This document shows, in pieces, positions 8,164 to 16,466 of a stretch of 37,775 bases of DNA (the first letter of the stretch is position 1; every line of letters begins with the position of its first letter). This DNA is from Sulfuritalea sp. Its GTDB lineage: Bacteria; Pseudomonadota; Gammaproteobacteria; Burkholderiales; Rhodocyclaceae. A program made the translations under genes and the position numbers. The stretch spans positions 1-37,775 of the forward strand of contig JADJFK010000019.1 in NCBI GenBank assembly GCA_016708585.1. Reading direction: 5' to 3'. The notes under the pieces are model-generated. The model did not search any database, was not told where the DNA came from, and worked only from the letters and a program-made list of their open reading frames with translations.

Positions 8164-8484
8164 TCAGGCCAGCGTGGCAACGGGCCTGCCGGCAGCGAGG
8201 ATCGCCGCGTGCAGGTGACCGACACCGCGTTCGCGCTCGTGGTTGGCGAGCAGGTCGAGCAGCAAGGCGTCGTCGAAACGGAAGCTGCAGAGCAGCATGT
8301 CGGAACTGGCCATTTTCAGCACCTGTCCGGGGGTCAGGCGCGTCAGCACGTCGGCAATCTCCTCGCTGATGCCCAGGCGGAAAATGGCCGCCTCGCGGTC
8401 GGCGCGAACCATGTTCTGCGCCAGCATCAGGTAGGAAAGATTGACTTCCTTTATATCGTTATAGGTGTCGGTCGATTTCATCAT
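8164..8484 (-). CDS. flhD: Flagellar transcriptional activator FlhD
   Basis: A 106-residue FlhD, partner of FlhC; the complex binds DNA upstream of class II flagellar promoters. Recognisable segments are IKEVNLSYLMLAQNMVRADR and REAAIFRLGISEEIADVLTRLTP. Cysteine 66 (C65 if the second Met is used) sits in the DMLLCSFRFDD context where E. coli FlhD has its inter-subunit disulfide. The tandem ATGATG start follows AAGGAG at a normal distance. The AT-rich leader upstream, which holds a 16-bp palindrome, is the likely regulatory region. No flagellar structural genes other than the FliT-like gene are in this window. Confidence 0.93.
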   Translation of the reverse strand: MMKSTDTYNDIKEVNLSYLMLAQNMVRADREAAIFRLGISEEIADVLTRLTPGQVLKMASSDMLLCSFRFDDALLLDLLANHERERGVGHLHAAILAAGRPVATLA

Positions 8485-8706
8485 GCACTCCTTGAATTCG
8501 CCGGTCAGGCCCGAATTCGGGCCCGAATCGCGACGGATGCATGATCACACGGGAGATGACAAGAAAGAAATCAGCGGAAAAACCATTCTATTGTAAGAAT
8601 TAGATAGAGCGGCTTTGTAAGAGAAAACATTACAAAAACACCACAATGAATTGTTTATTGGCCTATTTCTGCCCTTCGCCAATCCGCATGGGGAGCGAGC
8701 CCGTTC
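8485..8706 (-). promoter_or_regulatory. flhDC upstream region with AT-rich block and 16-bp palindrome
   Basis: This 222-bp spacer lies upstream of flhD. A perfect palindrome GGCCCGAATTCGGGCC sits at 8508-8523, about 25 bp before the start codon, and is followed by a partial extra CCCGAAT repeat. The stretch 8540-8660 is conspicuously AT-rich compared with its surroundings, with several TTGTAA/TTACAA-like words (TTGTAAG at 8591 and 8614, ATTACAA at about 8630). This fits a regulated promoter, but I cannot assign -10/-35 boxes with confidence. The palindrome could be an operator or an mRNA hairpin near the ribosome-binding site. Confidence 0.5.
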
Positions 8707-10812
8707 CTACGTCGCCCCGTGGGGACGCGTCCCGTTCGATTGCACCGTTGCCACCGTATTGCGGCGGCGCTTGGCCAGGTAGGCGCTTTGGTCGGCCAGC
8801 CGGATCAGGGCATCCGCGTCCGGCGTCATCGCGTCGCGCATCGCGACGCCGATGCTGACGCTGCCGTGGGCCGCCCGTTCGCCATCGACGACGGGCAGGG
8901 CCTCGACCGCGGCACGCATGCGCTCGGCGCAGGCCAGCGCCGCTTCCAGCGAAGTGTCCGGACAGATGACGAGGAATTCGCCGCCGGCGCTGCGCGCCAG
9001 CACGTCCTGCGCCCGCATCTCGCCCTTGAGCGCGCTGGCGCACAGCTTGAGCGCCGTGTCGCCGGCGGCATGGCCGTGCGTATCGTTGATCTGCTTCAGG
9101 TTGTCCACGTCGATCACCATGCACGCCAGCGACCGTTCGCTGCGCACCGCCATCGCCCATTCCTGCTGAATGCGCTCCATGGCATAGCGCCGGTTGCGGC
9201 AACCGGTGAGCAGGTCGGTCATGCCCACTTCCTGCAGTTGCTGGTTGCTCACCGCCAGTTCGGCGGACATGCGCCGGATCGCCTCGCGCTCCTGCCTGAG
9301 CTCCGCCTGCAGGCCGGCGACGCGCTTTCCGGCGAGCAGCCGGGCTGTCAGCAGGTGCGGCGGCACCGGCAGGGAGAGGAAACCGTCGGCGCCGGCGGCA
9401 AAGGCAGCGACCAGCTTTTCGTCATCCTCGGCGGCGGACAGGATCATGACGTAGCTGCTGCGTCCCGCCTTGAACTGGCGCAGGGTGCGGGTCAGCTCGA
9501 TGCCGTCGATCTCCGCCGCGGCCAGGTCGACCAGCATCACCTGGGGCTGCAGTTCGATGGCCAGGCTCAGGCCCTGGCGGCCGTCCGCGGCTTCGGCCAC
9601 CCGGAAACCGGCCCCCGCCAGCGTGCCGCGCAGCGGGCCGCGCACGCGCGCCTCGTCGCCCACCAGCAGGACGCACATCGGCGCGACGTCGGCGTCCCAT
9701 GGCGGCGCGACCGGCGGCGCGACTGCGGGCGCCGGCGCTGGGACCGGCGCATCGGGGGCGGGCTTCGCCGGTGCCGCGCCCGACCCGCTTGCGGGACTCG
9801 CCGCGGCCGTCGCGCCGGCGGGGCGGGTGATCGCGGGCGGGTCCGGAACCACCTCGGGCAAGGGCACGGCGGCGCATTCCTCGAACAGCGGCATCGGACC
9901 GGTTTCCAGATCGAGCTGGACGCCCCACTCGCGCCACTCGTGCGCGGCGCGATCGCAAAGGGCGATCAGTTGTTCCGCGGCGAAGGACAGGCGGCCGCCC
10001 AGGGCGAACAGTTCCGGCATCAGGGCACGCGACGCCGCCGGCGTCGCAACGCAAATCGCGCCGATGTGATCGGCCAGGGTCAGCAGTTGATGCGCGGTCG
10101 CCGCGTCCGCATCCTGCGCATGATCCGCCGTCCCCCGCTGGTCGAGTCTTTCCACTGCCGTCGCAAACACCTCCGACAGGCTGTAGTCGAGCATCAGCGA
10201 TGCCGACAGAACCGCATGCGTCACTGCGAATGCCTCCTGCTCGGCTTGCAGGAATTCCAGGCGCTGCGCAGCTTCCGCCCCGCCGCGGTTCCGCAGCAGT
10301 TCCGTATAGGGCGCCGGGAACACCTCGGCCAGGATCAGCTCGCCGACCCGCGCCAGCAGGCCGATGCTGAAAGCCTCGGCCTGCGGCAAGCCCCCCCTTG
10401 CAACCGTCAGCAGCTGCAGCGCGACGGCCCGCGCCAGCGCCTGCGACCAGAAGCGGATGAAGTCGAATTCGCGGCACTGGCCGCCGCGGCAGGTCGCCAT
10501 CAGCGAGAAGCCCAGCGCCAAAGTCCTGGCCGGCGGCACGCCGAGCACATCGACCGCGTCGCGCAGGGATACGAGCGGCCCGTGCTCGCCGTCGCCGATG
10601 CCGTTGGCCACCCGGATCACCCGCACCGACAGGGTCGGATCGGACTTCAGGGCATGCGCCATGACCGCCAGCGATGTGCCTTCCCGCTGCGTCAAACGGA
10701 TCAGCGCGTTCGCCGCGCCCTTGGGCTTCGGGCAATCCTCCATGCCCATGATTTCATCGATTCGCGCGCGGACGCCCGGATCGGACAGCGTGTGGATGGT
10801 TTGGCGGGTCAT
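8707..10812 (-). CDS. HDOD-REC-GGDEF protein with degenerate active site
   Basis: A 701-residue signalling protein. Residues about 10-250 form an HDOD domain (KGAANALIRLTQREGTSLAV, SDPTLSVRVIRVANG). A proline/alanine-rich linker spans about 325-365. A receiver domain follows (CVLLVGDEARVRG, with phospho-acceptor Asp in MLVDLAAAEIDG), and a C-terminal GGDEF domain starts near 530 (TDLLTGCRNRRYAMERI). The metal-site aspartate in MVIDVDNLKQINDTHGHAAGD is kept. The A-site signature at 609-613 reads AGGEF instead of GGDEF/GGEEF, so the first Gly and the third-position acidic residue are lost. The inhibitory RxxD site is present as RAQD five residues upstream. It therefore probably lacks cyclase activity and may act as a c-di-GMP receptor. 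No cognate kinase is adjacent. Confidence 0.88.
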   Translation of the reverse strand: MTRQTIHTLSDPGVRARIDEIMGMEDCPKPKGAANALIRLTQREGTSLAVMAHALKSDPTLSVRVIRVANGIGDGEHGPLVSLRDAVDVLGVPPARTLALGFSLMATCRGGQCREFDFIRFWSQALARAVALQLLTVARGGLPQAEAFSIGLLARVGELILAEVFPAPYTELLRNRGGAEAAQRLEFLQAEQEAFAVTHAVLSASLMLDYSLSEVFATAVERLDQRGTADHAQDADAATAHQLLTLADHIGAICVATPAASRALMPELFALGGRLSFAAEQLIALCDRAAHEWREWGVQLDLETGPMPLFEECAAVPLPEVVPDPPAITRPAGATAAASPASGSGAAPAKPAPDAPVPAPAPAVAPPVAPPWDADVAPMCVLLVGDEARVRGPLRGTLAGAGFRVAEAADGRQGLSLAIELQPQVMLVDLAAAEIDGIELTRTLRQFKAGRSSYVMILSAAEDDEKLVAAFAAGADGFLSLPVPPHLLTARLLAGKRVAGLQAELRQEREAIRRMSAELAVSNQQLQEVGMTDLLTGCRNRRYAMERIQQEWAMAVRSERSLACMVIDVDNLKQINDTHGHAAGDTALKLCASALKGEMRAQDVLARSAGGEFLVICPDTSLEAALACAERMRAAVEALPVVDGERAAHGSVSIGVAMRDAMTPDADALIRLADQSAYLAKRRRNTVATVQSNGTRPHGAT

Positions 10813-10897
10813 GTTCAGGATGGTCGGCCGGACTCAATCGAGATTCAATGCACGCCGACAATGCCGCCGGCACGAGCGGGCAGGCTACAATATTTGC

Positions 10898-11455
10898 ATG
10901 GATCCGGCGATGAATTTCTGCACTGCCTGCGGCGCCCCTGTTGCGCTGAAAATACCCGCGGGCGACTCGTTGCCGCGGCATGTGTGCGGCGGTTGCGGCG
11001 CGATCCATTACCGCAACCCGCGGCTGGTGGTCGGCGCCCTGCCCGAATGGGAAGACCGGGTGCTGCTCTGCCGCCGCGCCATCGAGCCGCGTCACGGCAA
11101 GTGGACGCTGCCCGCGGGCTTCATGGAAAACGGCGAAACCGTCGCCGCCGCCGCCCTGCGCGAAACCCTGGAGGAAGCCTGCGCGCGGGTCGAGCTGGGC
11201 GCGATGTACACCCTGATCAGCGTGCCGCACATCCACCAGGTGCATGTCATCTACCGTTCGCGTCTGCTCGACCTCGACTTCGCGCCCGGCGCGGAAACGC
11301 TGGAACTGCGCCTGTTCGCCGAAGACGAGATCCCCTGGGACGAAATCGCCTTCCGCACCATCGCGATCACCCTGCGGCACTACTATGCCGACCGCCGCAG
11401 CGGGTGCTACGGCTTCCATACCGAAGACATCGCCGCCCCGCCGGCCTCGCGCTGA
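10898..11455 (+). CDS. Nudix hydrolase with N-terminal zinc ribbon
   Basis: A 185-residue Nudix pyrophosphohydrolase acting on nucleoside diphosphates linked to another group; the substrate is not determined. The start MDPAMNFCTACG at 10898 keeps the whole zinc ribbon (C8, C11, C30, C33). A later in-frame Met at residue 5 is also possible. The Nudix box spans residues 74-98: G74-x5-E80-x7-R88-E89-x2-E92-E93, so the catalytic Glu residues are intact. The usual Gly after EE is replaced (EEACARV). A short zinc-ribbon Nudix of this kind is common in betaproteobacteria and often annotated as an ADP-ribose or NUDIX family protein. It converges with the tonB-like gene. Confidence 0.9.
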   Translation: MDPAMNFCTACGAPVALKIPAGDSLPRHVCGGCGAIHYRNPRLVVGALPEWEDRVLLCRRAIEPRHGKWTLPAGFMENGETVAAAALRETLEEACARVELGAMYTLISVPHIHQVHVIYRSRLLDLDFAPGAETLELRLFAEDEIPWDEIAFRTIAITLRHYYADRRSGCYGFHTEDIAAPPASR

Positions 11456-11488
11456 GCCACCGGACCTGCGGGCCGGCCGGCGCCCCGG

Positions 11489-12259
11489 CTACTCGTCGTC
11501 GAGATTGAATACCACCGGCAGAACCACGGCGAAGGCCTTGCCGCGCAGGCTTTCGGGCAAACGTGCGCGCAGGGCGCCGGCATCGATCATGGTCAGCGCC
11601 GCCCGATCCAGCATTTCATGCCCGCTGGAACGAACGACGGTCGCGGCGCGCGGCCGGCCGTCGCGGCCGACTTCGACGCGGATGTCGGCGGTTCCGGCCC
11701 AGCCGGAAGCCATCGCCTGCGCCGGATAGCGCTTGAAGCGCCCGGCCTGGGCAGCCACCGCGAAGCGATAGCCGCGCAGTCCATCCACGGCATCGCCCGA
11801 GGCATTGCTCTCCGTGATCAAGGCACCGCTCGCCGCTCCCGTTGCTCCCGCCGGTGCCGCCGGTACCGCGGCCGATGGCGGCGCAACGACCGCGGCACTC
11901 GCGCCGGGCGCCGGTGGCGGCGGAAGCTGTGGAAGCGGCGGAACCGTGGGTGCGGTCACCGGCGGAACCGAATCGCTGCCGGCCCGCTCCAACACCTGTT
12001 GCCGTGACGTCGGCTTCGGCGCTGCGAAAGTCGGCGCCGGGGCCACGGCGCGTGCCGGCGGATCCACCGCTGCCGCCGGTTCGATTTGGGCTTGCGGCGG
12101 GGGTTTCAGCGTGGCGTGCAGAACCGATGGGGCATCCCTGGTCAGCACCTGCGTGACGCCGGGCCAGAGTAGCAGCAGGTGCAGTAGCAAGGACGCAATG
12201 ATGGAATAGCGCAGCCGCCGCCCAGCTAATTCCCTCATATCCGAGCTATGAAAAGTCAT
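11489..12259 (-). CDS. TonB family energy-transducing protein
   Basis: A 256-residue TonB-like protein: a cytoplasmic N-terminal stub, one membrane anchor (SIIASLLLHLLLLWPGV, about 19-35), a long Pro/Ala-rich periplasmic linker, and a C-terminal TonB box-binding domain (YPAQAMASGWAGTADIRVEV then VVRSSGHEMLDRAALTMI). TonB carries proton-motive energy to outer membrane receptors. The usual exbB/exbD partners are not adjacent. A second in-frame Met (MRELAGRR) eight residues in is an alternative start. A copy of the dispersed repeat lies in the linker at 12026-12050 and encodes AVAPAPTF in frame. It is divergent from the HNH gene. Confidence 0.85.
   Translation of the reverse strand: MTFHSSDMRELAGRRLRYSIIASLLLHLLLLWPGVTQVLTRDAPSVLHATLKPPPQAQIEPAAAVDPPARAVAPAPTFAAPKPTSRQQVLERAGSDSVPPVTAPTVPPLPQLPPPPAPGASAAVVAPPSAAVPAAPAGATGAASGALITESNASGDAVDGLRGYRFAVAAQAGRFKRYPAQAMASGWAGTADIRVEVGRDGRPRAATVVRSSGHEMLDRAALTMIDAGALRARLPESLRGKAFAVVLPVVFNLDDE
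12026..12050 (+). repeat. Dispersed repeat, short form, inside tonB-like gene
   Basis: GAAAGTCGGCGCCGGGGCC followed by ACGGCG matches the short repeat core. On the coding (minus) strand it reads in frame as part of AVAPAPTF within the low-complexity linker, where insertions would be tolerated. Confidence 0.45.
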
Positions 12260-12300
12260 TGCGCTCTGCTAAATTCGTTCCGATACGGGATTCTATAGAG

Positions 12301-12876
12301 ATGAAAAGCCATCCGCTGATCCTTACCCTCGACCAGCACGGTGTTCCCCACCGCTGGGTGAGTTGGCAGCATGCCTGCATTTACGTCGCACGCGATCTTG
12401 TCGCCTGGGATGCGGGGGATACTCAGTTCATTTTCCACGGCGGCACCAACCGCGTCACCGGCGAACGCTCCGAACTCGCCACCAGCAGCATCATCGCGAT
12501 CCGCGGCAAGGCCCTCACGGGCAAGTCGCTGCACCCCACGCCGCCGCTGTCGAACCGCGAGCTGTTCCATCGCGACCGCCACATCTGCGCCTATTGCGCG
12601 CGCGAATTTTCCTCGCAGAAGCTGACGCGCGACCATGTGCTGCCGGTGTCGCAGGGCGGGCGCGACACCTGGATGAACGTGGTCACCGCCTGCCGCCACT
12701 GCAACCAGACCAAGAGCGGGCGCACGCCCGAGCAGGCGCGCATGGAACTCGTCTACGCGCCCTATGTGCCGAACAAGGCCGAGTACCTGATCCTCTGCAA
12801 CCGCAACATCCTGGCGGACCAGATGGATTTCCTCGCCCGCCACGTGCCGTCGCAAAGCCGCGTACGCGCGGCCTGA
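12301..12876 (+). CDS. HNH endonuclease domain protein
   Basis: A 191-residue protein with a C-terminal HNH nuclease fold. The zinc cysteines are C97-x2-C100 (CAYCAREF) and C131-x2-C134 (CRHCNQTK). The catalytic region is RDHVLPVSQGGRDTWMNVV with H112 as the metal-site histidine and N126 as the central Asn. The N-terminal 80 residues (LDQHGVPHRWVSWQHACIYVARD) match the standalone betaproteobacterial HNH proteins annotated as restriction-like. The ATG at 12301 is preferred; the frame is open upstream to a TTG at 12259, which would overlap the divergent tonB-like start. Its biological role is unknown. It is 10 bp upstream of ygiQ and may be co-transcribed with it. Confidence 0.85.
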   Translation: MKSHPLILTLDQHGVPHRWVSWQHACIYVARDLVAWDAGDTQFIFHGGTNRVTGERSELATSSIIAIRGKALTGKSLHPTPPLSNRELFHRDRHICAYCAREFSSQKLTRDHVLPVSQGGRDTWMNVVTACRHCNQTKSGRTPEQARMELVYAPYVPNKAEYLILCNRNILADQMDFLARHVPSQSRVRAA

Positions 12877-12886
12877 TTCTCCCGCC

Positions 12887-15175
12887 ATGGCCATCACCAC
12901 CGTAGCGGCGAAGCCGCTCACCTCCTATCGCAAGTACTGGGCGCAGCGCTTCGGCATCGCGCCTTTCCTGCCGATGTCGCGCGCCGAAATGGAGGCGCTG
13001 GGCTGGGACGAATGCGACATCATCCTGGTCACCGGCGACGCCTACATCGACCACCCCAGTTTCGGCATGGCGCTGGTCGGCCGCCTGCTCGAAGCGCAGG
13101 GCTTCCGCGTCGGCATCATCAGCCAGCCGGACTGGCAATCGGCGGACGACTTCAAGCGCCTGGGCCGGCCGAAGCTGTTTTTCGGCATCACCGCCGGCAA
13201 CATGGATTCCATGGTCAACCGCTACACCTCGGACCGCAAGATCCGCTCCGACGACGCCTACACCCCCGACGCCGCGCCCGGCCGCCGCCCCGACCGGGCG
13301 GTGATCGTGTATGCGCAGCGCGCCCGCGAGGCCTTCGCCGACGTGCCGCTGGTGATCGGCAGCATCGAGGCGTCCTTGCGCCGCATCGCGCACTACGATT
13401 ACTGGTCGGACAAGGTGCGGCGTTCCATCCTGCCGCATTCCAAGGCCGACCTGCTGATCTTCGGCAATGCCGAGCGCGCGCTGGTGGACCTTGCCCACCG
13501 ATTGGCGAAAGGCGAAAAGATCGGCGACATCCGCGACCTGCGCGGCACGGCCTTCATGGTGCCGCACGGCTGGCTGCCGGGCCCGGAATGGACCGAGGCC
13601 GACTCGACCACCGTGGATACGCCGGGCGCCGTTCACGCCCATCCCGATCCTTATGCGATGGAAGCGACGGCGCCGACGGGCAAGCGATCGGAAGTCGGCG
13701 CTGGCGAAACGGCAATCGTGCGCGTCATCAGCCGCACCGAGCGCCTGGCGCAGCACAAGGCGGCACGAGCCCACACCGCCATCCGCCTGCCCTCCTACGA
13801 ACAGGTGCGCGACGACCCGGTGCTCTACGCCCACGCCTCGCGCACCTTCCACCTCGAATCCAACCCCGGCAATGCGCGCGCGCTGGTCCAGGCCCACGGC
13901 GAAGGCGCGGGGGTGCGCGACGTCTGGCTCAACCCGCCGCCGATTCCGCTCACCACCGAAGAAATGGACCACGTCTTCGGCCTGCCCTTTTCCCGCGCGC
14001 CGCATCCCAGCTATGGCGACGCAAAAATTCCGGCGTGGGAAATGATCCGCTTCTCGATCAACATCATGCGCGGCTGCTTCGGCGGCTGCACCTTCTGCTC
14101 CATCACCGAACATGAAGGCCGCATCATCCAGAGCCGCTCGGAAGCCTCGATCCTGCACGAGATCGAGCAGATCCGCGACAAGACGCCCGGCTTCACCGGC
14201 GTCATTTCCGACCTCGGCGGGCCGACCGCCAACATGTACCGCATGGCCTGCAAGGACCCGCAGATCGAGTCCTCCTGCCGCCGGCTCTCATGCGTCTATC
14301 CGGACATCTGCCCGAACATGAACACCGACCACGCGCCGCTGGTCTCGGTCTATCGCAAGGCACGCGCCCTGCCCGGCATCAAGAAGATCCTGATCAGTTC
14401 CGGCCTGCGCTACGACCTCGCGGTGCGCTCGCCCGAGTACGTCAGGGAACTGGTGACGCACCACGTCGGCGGCTATTTGAAGATCGCGCCCGAGCACACC
14501 CAGGAAGGCCCGCTGTCGAAAATGATGAAGCCGGGCATGGGCGCCTACGAACGCTTCAAGCAGATGTTCGACAAGTTTTCCAAGGAAGCCGGCAAGGAGC
14601 AGTATCTGATTCCCTACTTCATCGCCGCGCATCCCGGCACCACCGATGAAGACATGCTGGAACTGGCGCTGTGGCTGAAGCGGAACGGCTTCCGCCTCGA
14701 CCAGGTGCAGACCTTCCTGCCGACGCCGCTGGCGCTGGCCACCGCGATGTGGCACACGGAGAAGAACCCGCTGCGCAAGGTCACGCCGGGATCGGAAAAC
14801 GTCGCCGTGGTGCGCGGCGCAAGGCAACGAAAACTGCACAAGGCCTTCCTGCGCTATCACGATGCCGAAAACTGGCCCCTGCTGCGGGAAGCCCTGAAGA
14901 CCATGGGCCGCGCCGACCTGATCGGGCCGGGCAAGCGCCACCTGGTCCCGGCCTGGCAGCCGGCCGGTACGGGAGCGGCGTCGTTGGCGCACGGCGAAAG
15001 AACCCATCCCGGAAAGAGCCGGCAAAAGTTATGCAAAGCGGTATCCCCTGGTGGGACGGCGCTGGCGGCACGCCGACCGACGCCTGCCGCTCCGGCCAAA
15101 CCCGGCAAAGCCGCACCGGCGCGCCGCCATCCGGACGTGCCGCGACATCCCCTGTCACGCCGCAAGGGCGGCTGA
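12887..15175 (+). CDS. YgiQ family radical SAM protein
   Basis: A 762-residue member of the YgiQ (UPF0313) radical SAM family, whose reaction is not established. The N-terminal cobalamin-binding-like segment (CDIILVTGDAYIDHPSFG) is the family hallmark. The radical SAM cluster motif is C397-x3-C401-x2-C404 (MRGCFGGCTFCSITEHEG). GGYLKIAPEHTQEGPLSKMMKPG and QTFLPTPLALATAMWHT are further YgiQ signatures. E. coli YgiQ is slightly shorter; the extra residues here come from an 80-residue basic Ala/Pro-rich tail after HLVPAWQPAG. Part of this tail is encoded by a long-form repeat at 15024-15074. The first IS5-type element is inserted about 60 bp after the stop. Confidence 0.94.
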   Translation: MAITTVAAKPLTSYRKYWAQRFGIAPFLPMSRAEMEALGWDECDIILVTGDAYIDHPSFGMALVGRLLEAQGFRVGIISQPDWQSADDFKRLGRPKLFFGITAGNMDSMVNRYTSDRKIRSDDAYTPDAAPGRRPDRAVIVYAQRAREAFADVPLVIGSIEASLRRIAHYDYWSDKVRRSILPHSKADLLIFGNAERALVDLAHRLAKGEKIGDIRDLRGTAFMVPHGWLPGPEWTEADSTTVDTPGAVHAHPDPYAMEATAPTGKRSEVGAGETAIVRVISRTERLAQHKAARAHTAIRLPSYEQVRDDPVLYAHASRTFHLESNPGNARALVQAHGEGAGVRDVWLNPPPIPLTTEEMDHVFGLPFSRAPHPSYGDAKIPAWEMIRFSINIMRGCFGGCTFCSITEHEGRIIQSRSEASILHEIEQIRDKTPGFTGVISDLGGPTANMYRMACKDPQIESSCRRLSCVYPDICPNMNTDHAPLVSVYRKARALPGIKKILISSGLRYDLAVRSPEYVRELVTHHVGGYLKIAPEHTQEGPLSKMMKPGMGAYERFKQMFDKFSKEAGKEQYLIPYFIAAHPGTTDEDMLELALWLKRNGFRLDQVQTFLPTPLALATAMWHTEKNPLRKVTPGSENVAVVRGARQRKLHKAFLRYHDAENWPLLREALKTMGRADLIGPGKRHLVPAWQPAGTGAASLAHGERTHPGKSRQKLCKAVSPGGTALAARRPTPAAPAKPGKAAPARRHPDVPRHPLSRRKGG
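13690..13713 (+). repeat. Dispersed repeat, short form, inside ygiQ
   Basis: GGAAGTCGGCGCTGGCGAAA followed by CGGC resembles the short repeat core. It encodes SEVGAGETA within a variable loop. The match is weaker than the intergenic copies and could be chance in GC-rich sequence. Confidence 0.35.
15024..15074 (+). repeat. Dispersed repeat, long form (copy 2), in the ygiQ 3' end
   Basis: AAAAGTTATGCAAAGCGGTA, then TCCCCTGGTGGGACGGCGCT and GGCGGCACGCC. It shares GCGGTATCCCCTGG and GACGGCGCTGGCG with the other long copies. It lies inside the last 55 codons of ygiQ and encodes about QKLCKAVSPGGTALAAR, which is not part of the conserved YgiQ fold. Confidence 0.65.
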
Positions 15176-15235
15176 GGGCAAAACAAGCGGGGTAGTCGCA
15201 GCAGGTAGAATCGGGTGGCAGAGAGGGCCACCTAA

Positions 15236-16426
15236 GGAAACACTGAATAAGCCGCCGCAAAATTCAGCGACGAACTGAAATCGAGACGAAATTGTGACGC
15301 GAATGTCATTTCCATCAAATTATCGGCCTGTATTGAGCCGGAACGCAGGGTATTCCGCCTCATTCTGCTCATGCCGGACGCACCTCTCCCGTCAGCGGTC
15401 GTCCCCATTTGCTGACGTTGAGCATCGCCAGCATGGCAAAGGCGCGGTTGGCGTTCTTCGCCAGACCGCGATAGCGAACCTTGGCAAAGCCCCACAGACG
15501 CTTCAAGGTCAGGAACGGATGCTCGACCTTGGATCGCACGCTGGACTTGCGGCGGTTGGTTTCCTTGTCGGCGTCGGTCAGCGGGCTGTTCCGATAGGCG
15601 CGCTTGTTGGTGAAGTCCTTCGCTTTCGGCGCGATATCCTTGAGCCGCTTACGCTGATCCTTGCCCCGGTAGGCGCTGTCGCCGTAGAAGCGGGTTTCCT
15701 CGCCATGCAGCAGGTTCGGTACCTGGTGGCTGTCATGGACGTTCGCTGCGGTGACGCTGGCGCTATGGACCAGACCGGTCTGACTGTCGGCCCCAATGTG
15801 CAGTTTCATGCCGAAGTGCCACTCATTGCCTTTCTTGGTCTGGTGCATCTCCGGGTCGCGACTCTTCTCCTGGTTCTTGGTCGAAGGCGGCGCGGCGATC
15901 AGCGTGGCATCGACAATGGTGCCGCCCGAGAGCTTCATGCCGTTGGCCAGCAGCAATTCGCCAATCTTGGCGAACAGCGCGGCCCCCAGGCCATGTTTCT
16001 CCAGCAGATGACGAAAGTTGAGCAGGGTCGTCGCATCGGGTATCCGCTCGCGACCAAGGTCGAAGCGACAGAACTCCCTGAACACTGGCACATCGTAGAG
16101 CGCGTCTTCGCAGGCTTCGTCGGCAAGGTTGAACCAGTTGGCTACGCAGTACATCCGCAACATCCGCTCCAGCCCCACCGGCGGGCGGCCATTGCCAGCC
16201 TTCGGGTAATGCGGCTCGATCAACGCACAGAACTCGGCCCACGGCATCAAGCCTTCCATGCGCGCCAGAAACTCCGCCTTGCGCGTCGCCCGGTTGTGCT
16301 TCTCGAATCCTCTGGTCGCAGCCAGCGTCATTTGCTTCATCGTCTTGTCCCTTGTGATCACAACTCTTTGTCTGACTCCATGACAAAGAAATCGTTCACG
16401 ACGTTTGATACTTATTCAGTGTTTCC
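15236..16426 (-). mobile_element. IS5-family insertion sequence, complete (copy 1)
   Basis: A complete 1191-bp element. The 16-bp terminal inverted repeats GGAAACACTGAATAAG are at 15236-15251 and, inverted, at 16411-16426. It is flanked by a 4-bp target duplication CTAA (15232-15235 and 16427-16430), which fits the YTAR target of the IS5 group. It carries one transposase gene on the minus strand. A sister element lies 40 bp away. It is inserted after the ygiQ stop and does not break a gene that I can recognise. Confidence 0.93.
15369..16361 (-). CDS. IS5 family transposase (copy 1)
   Basis: A 330-residue DDE transposase of the IS5 group. The N-terminal part (FLARMEGLMPWAEFCALIEP, MLRMYCVANWFNLADE) is the family DNA-binding region. 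The catalytic triad appears as D151 (GGTIVDATLI), D228 (FYGDSAYRGK) and E280 (RSKVEHPFLTLKRLWG). The length is close to the 326-338 residues of IS5 transposases and nothing interrupts the frame, so it may be active. MKQMTLAATRGF, eight residues in, is an alternative start. It differs from copy 2 at about 14 positions. Confidence 0.95.
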   Translation of the reverse strand: MITRDKTMKQMTLAATRGFEKHNRATRKAEFLARMEGLMPWAEFCALIEPHYPKAGNGRPPVGLERMLRMYCVANWFNLADEACEDALYDVPVFREFCRFDLGRERIPDATTLLNFRHLLEKHGLGAALFAKIGELLLANGMKLSGGTIVDATLIAAPPSTKNQEKSRDPEMHQTKKGNEWHFGMKLHIGADSQTGLVHSASVTAANVHDSHQVPNLLHGEETRFYGDSAYRGKDQRKRLKDIAPKAKDFTNKRAYRNSPLTDADKETNRRKSSVRSKVEHPFLTLKRLWGFAKVRYRGLAKNANRAFAMLAMLNVSKWGRPLTGEVRPA

Positions 16427-16466
16427 CTAACTCATTTCCACCGAAGCTCAATATAGTCCGTCCTAG

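Noticed and set aside
11489..12259. Complete TonB-ExbB-ExbD system
   Set aside because: Only the TonB-like gene is present here; no ExbB or ExbD homolog is in the window.
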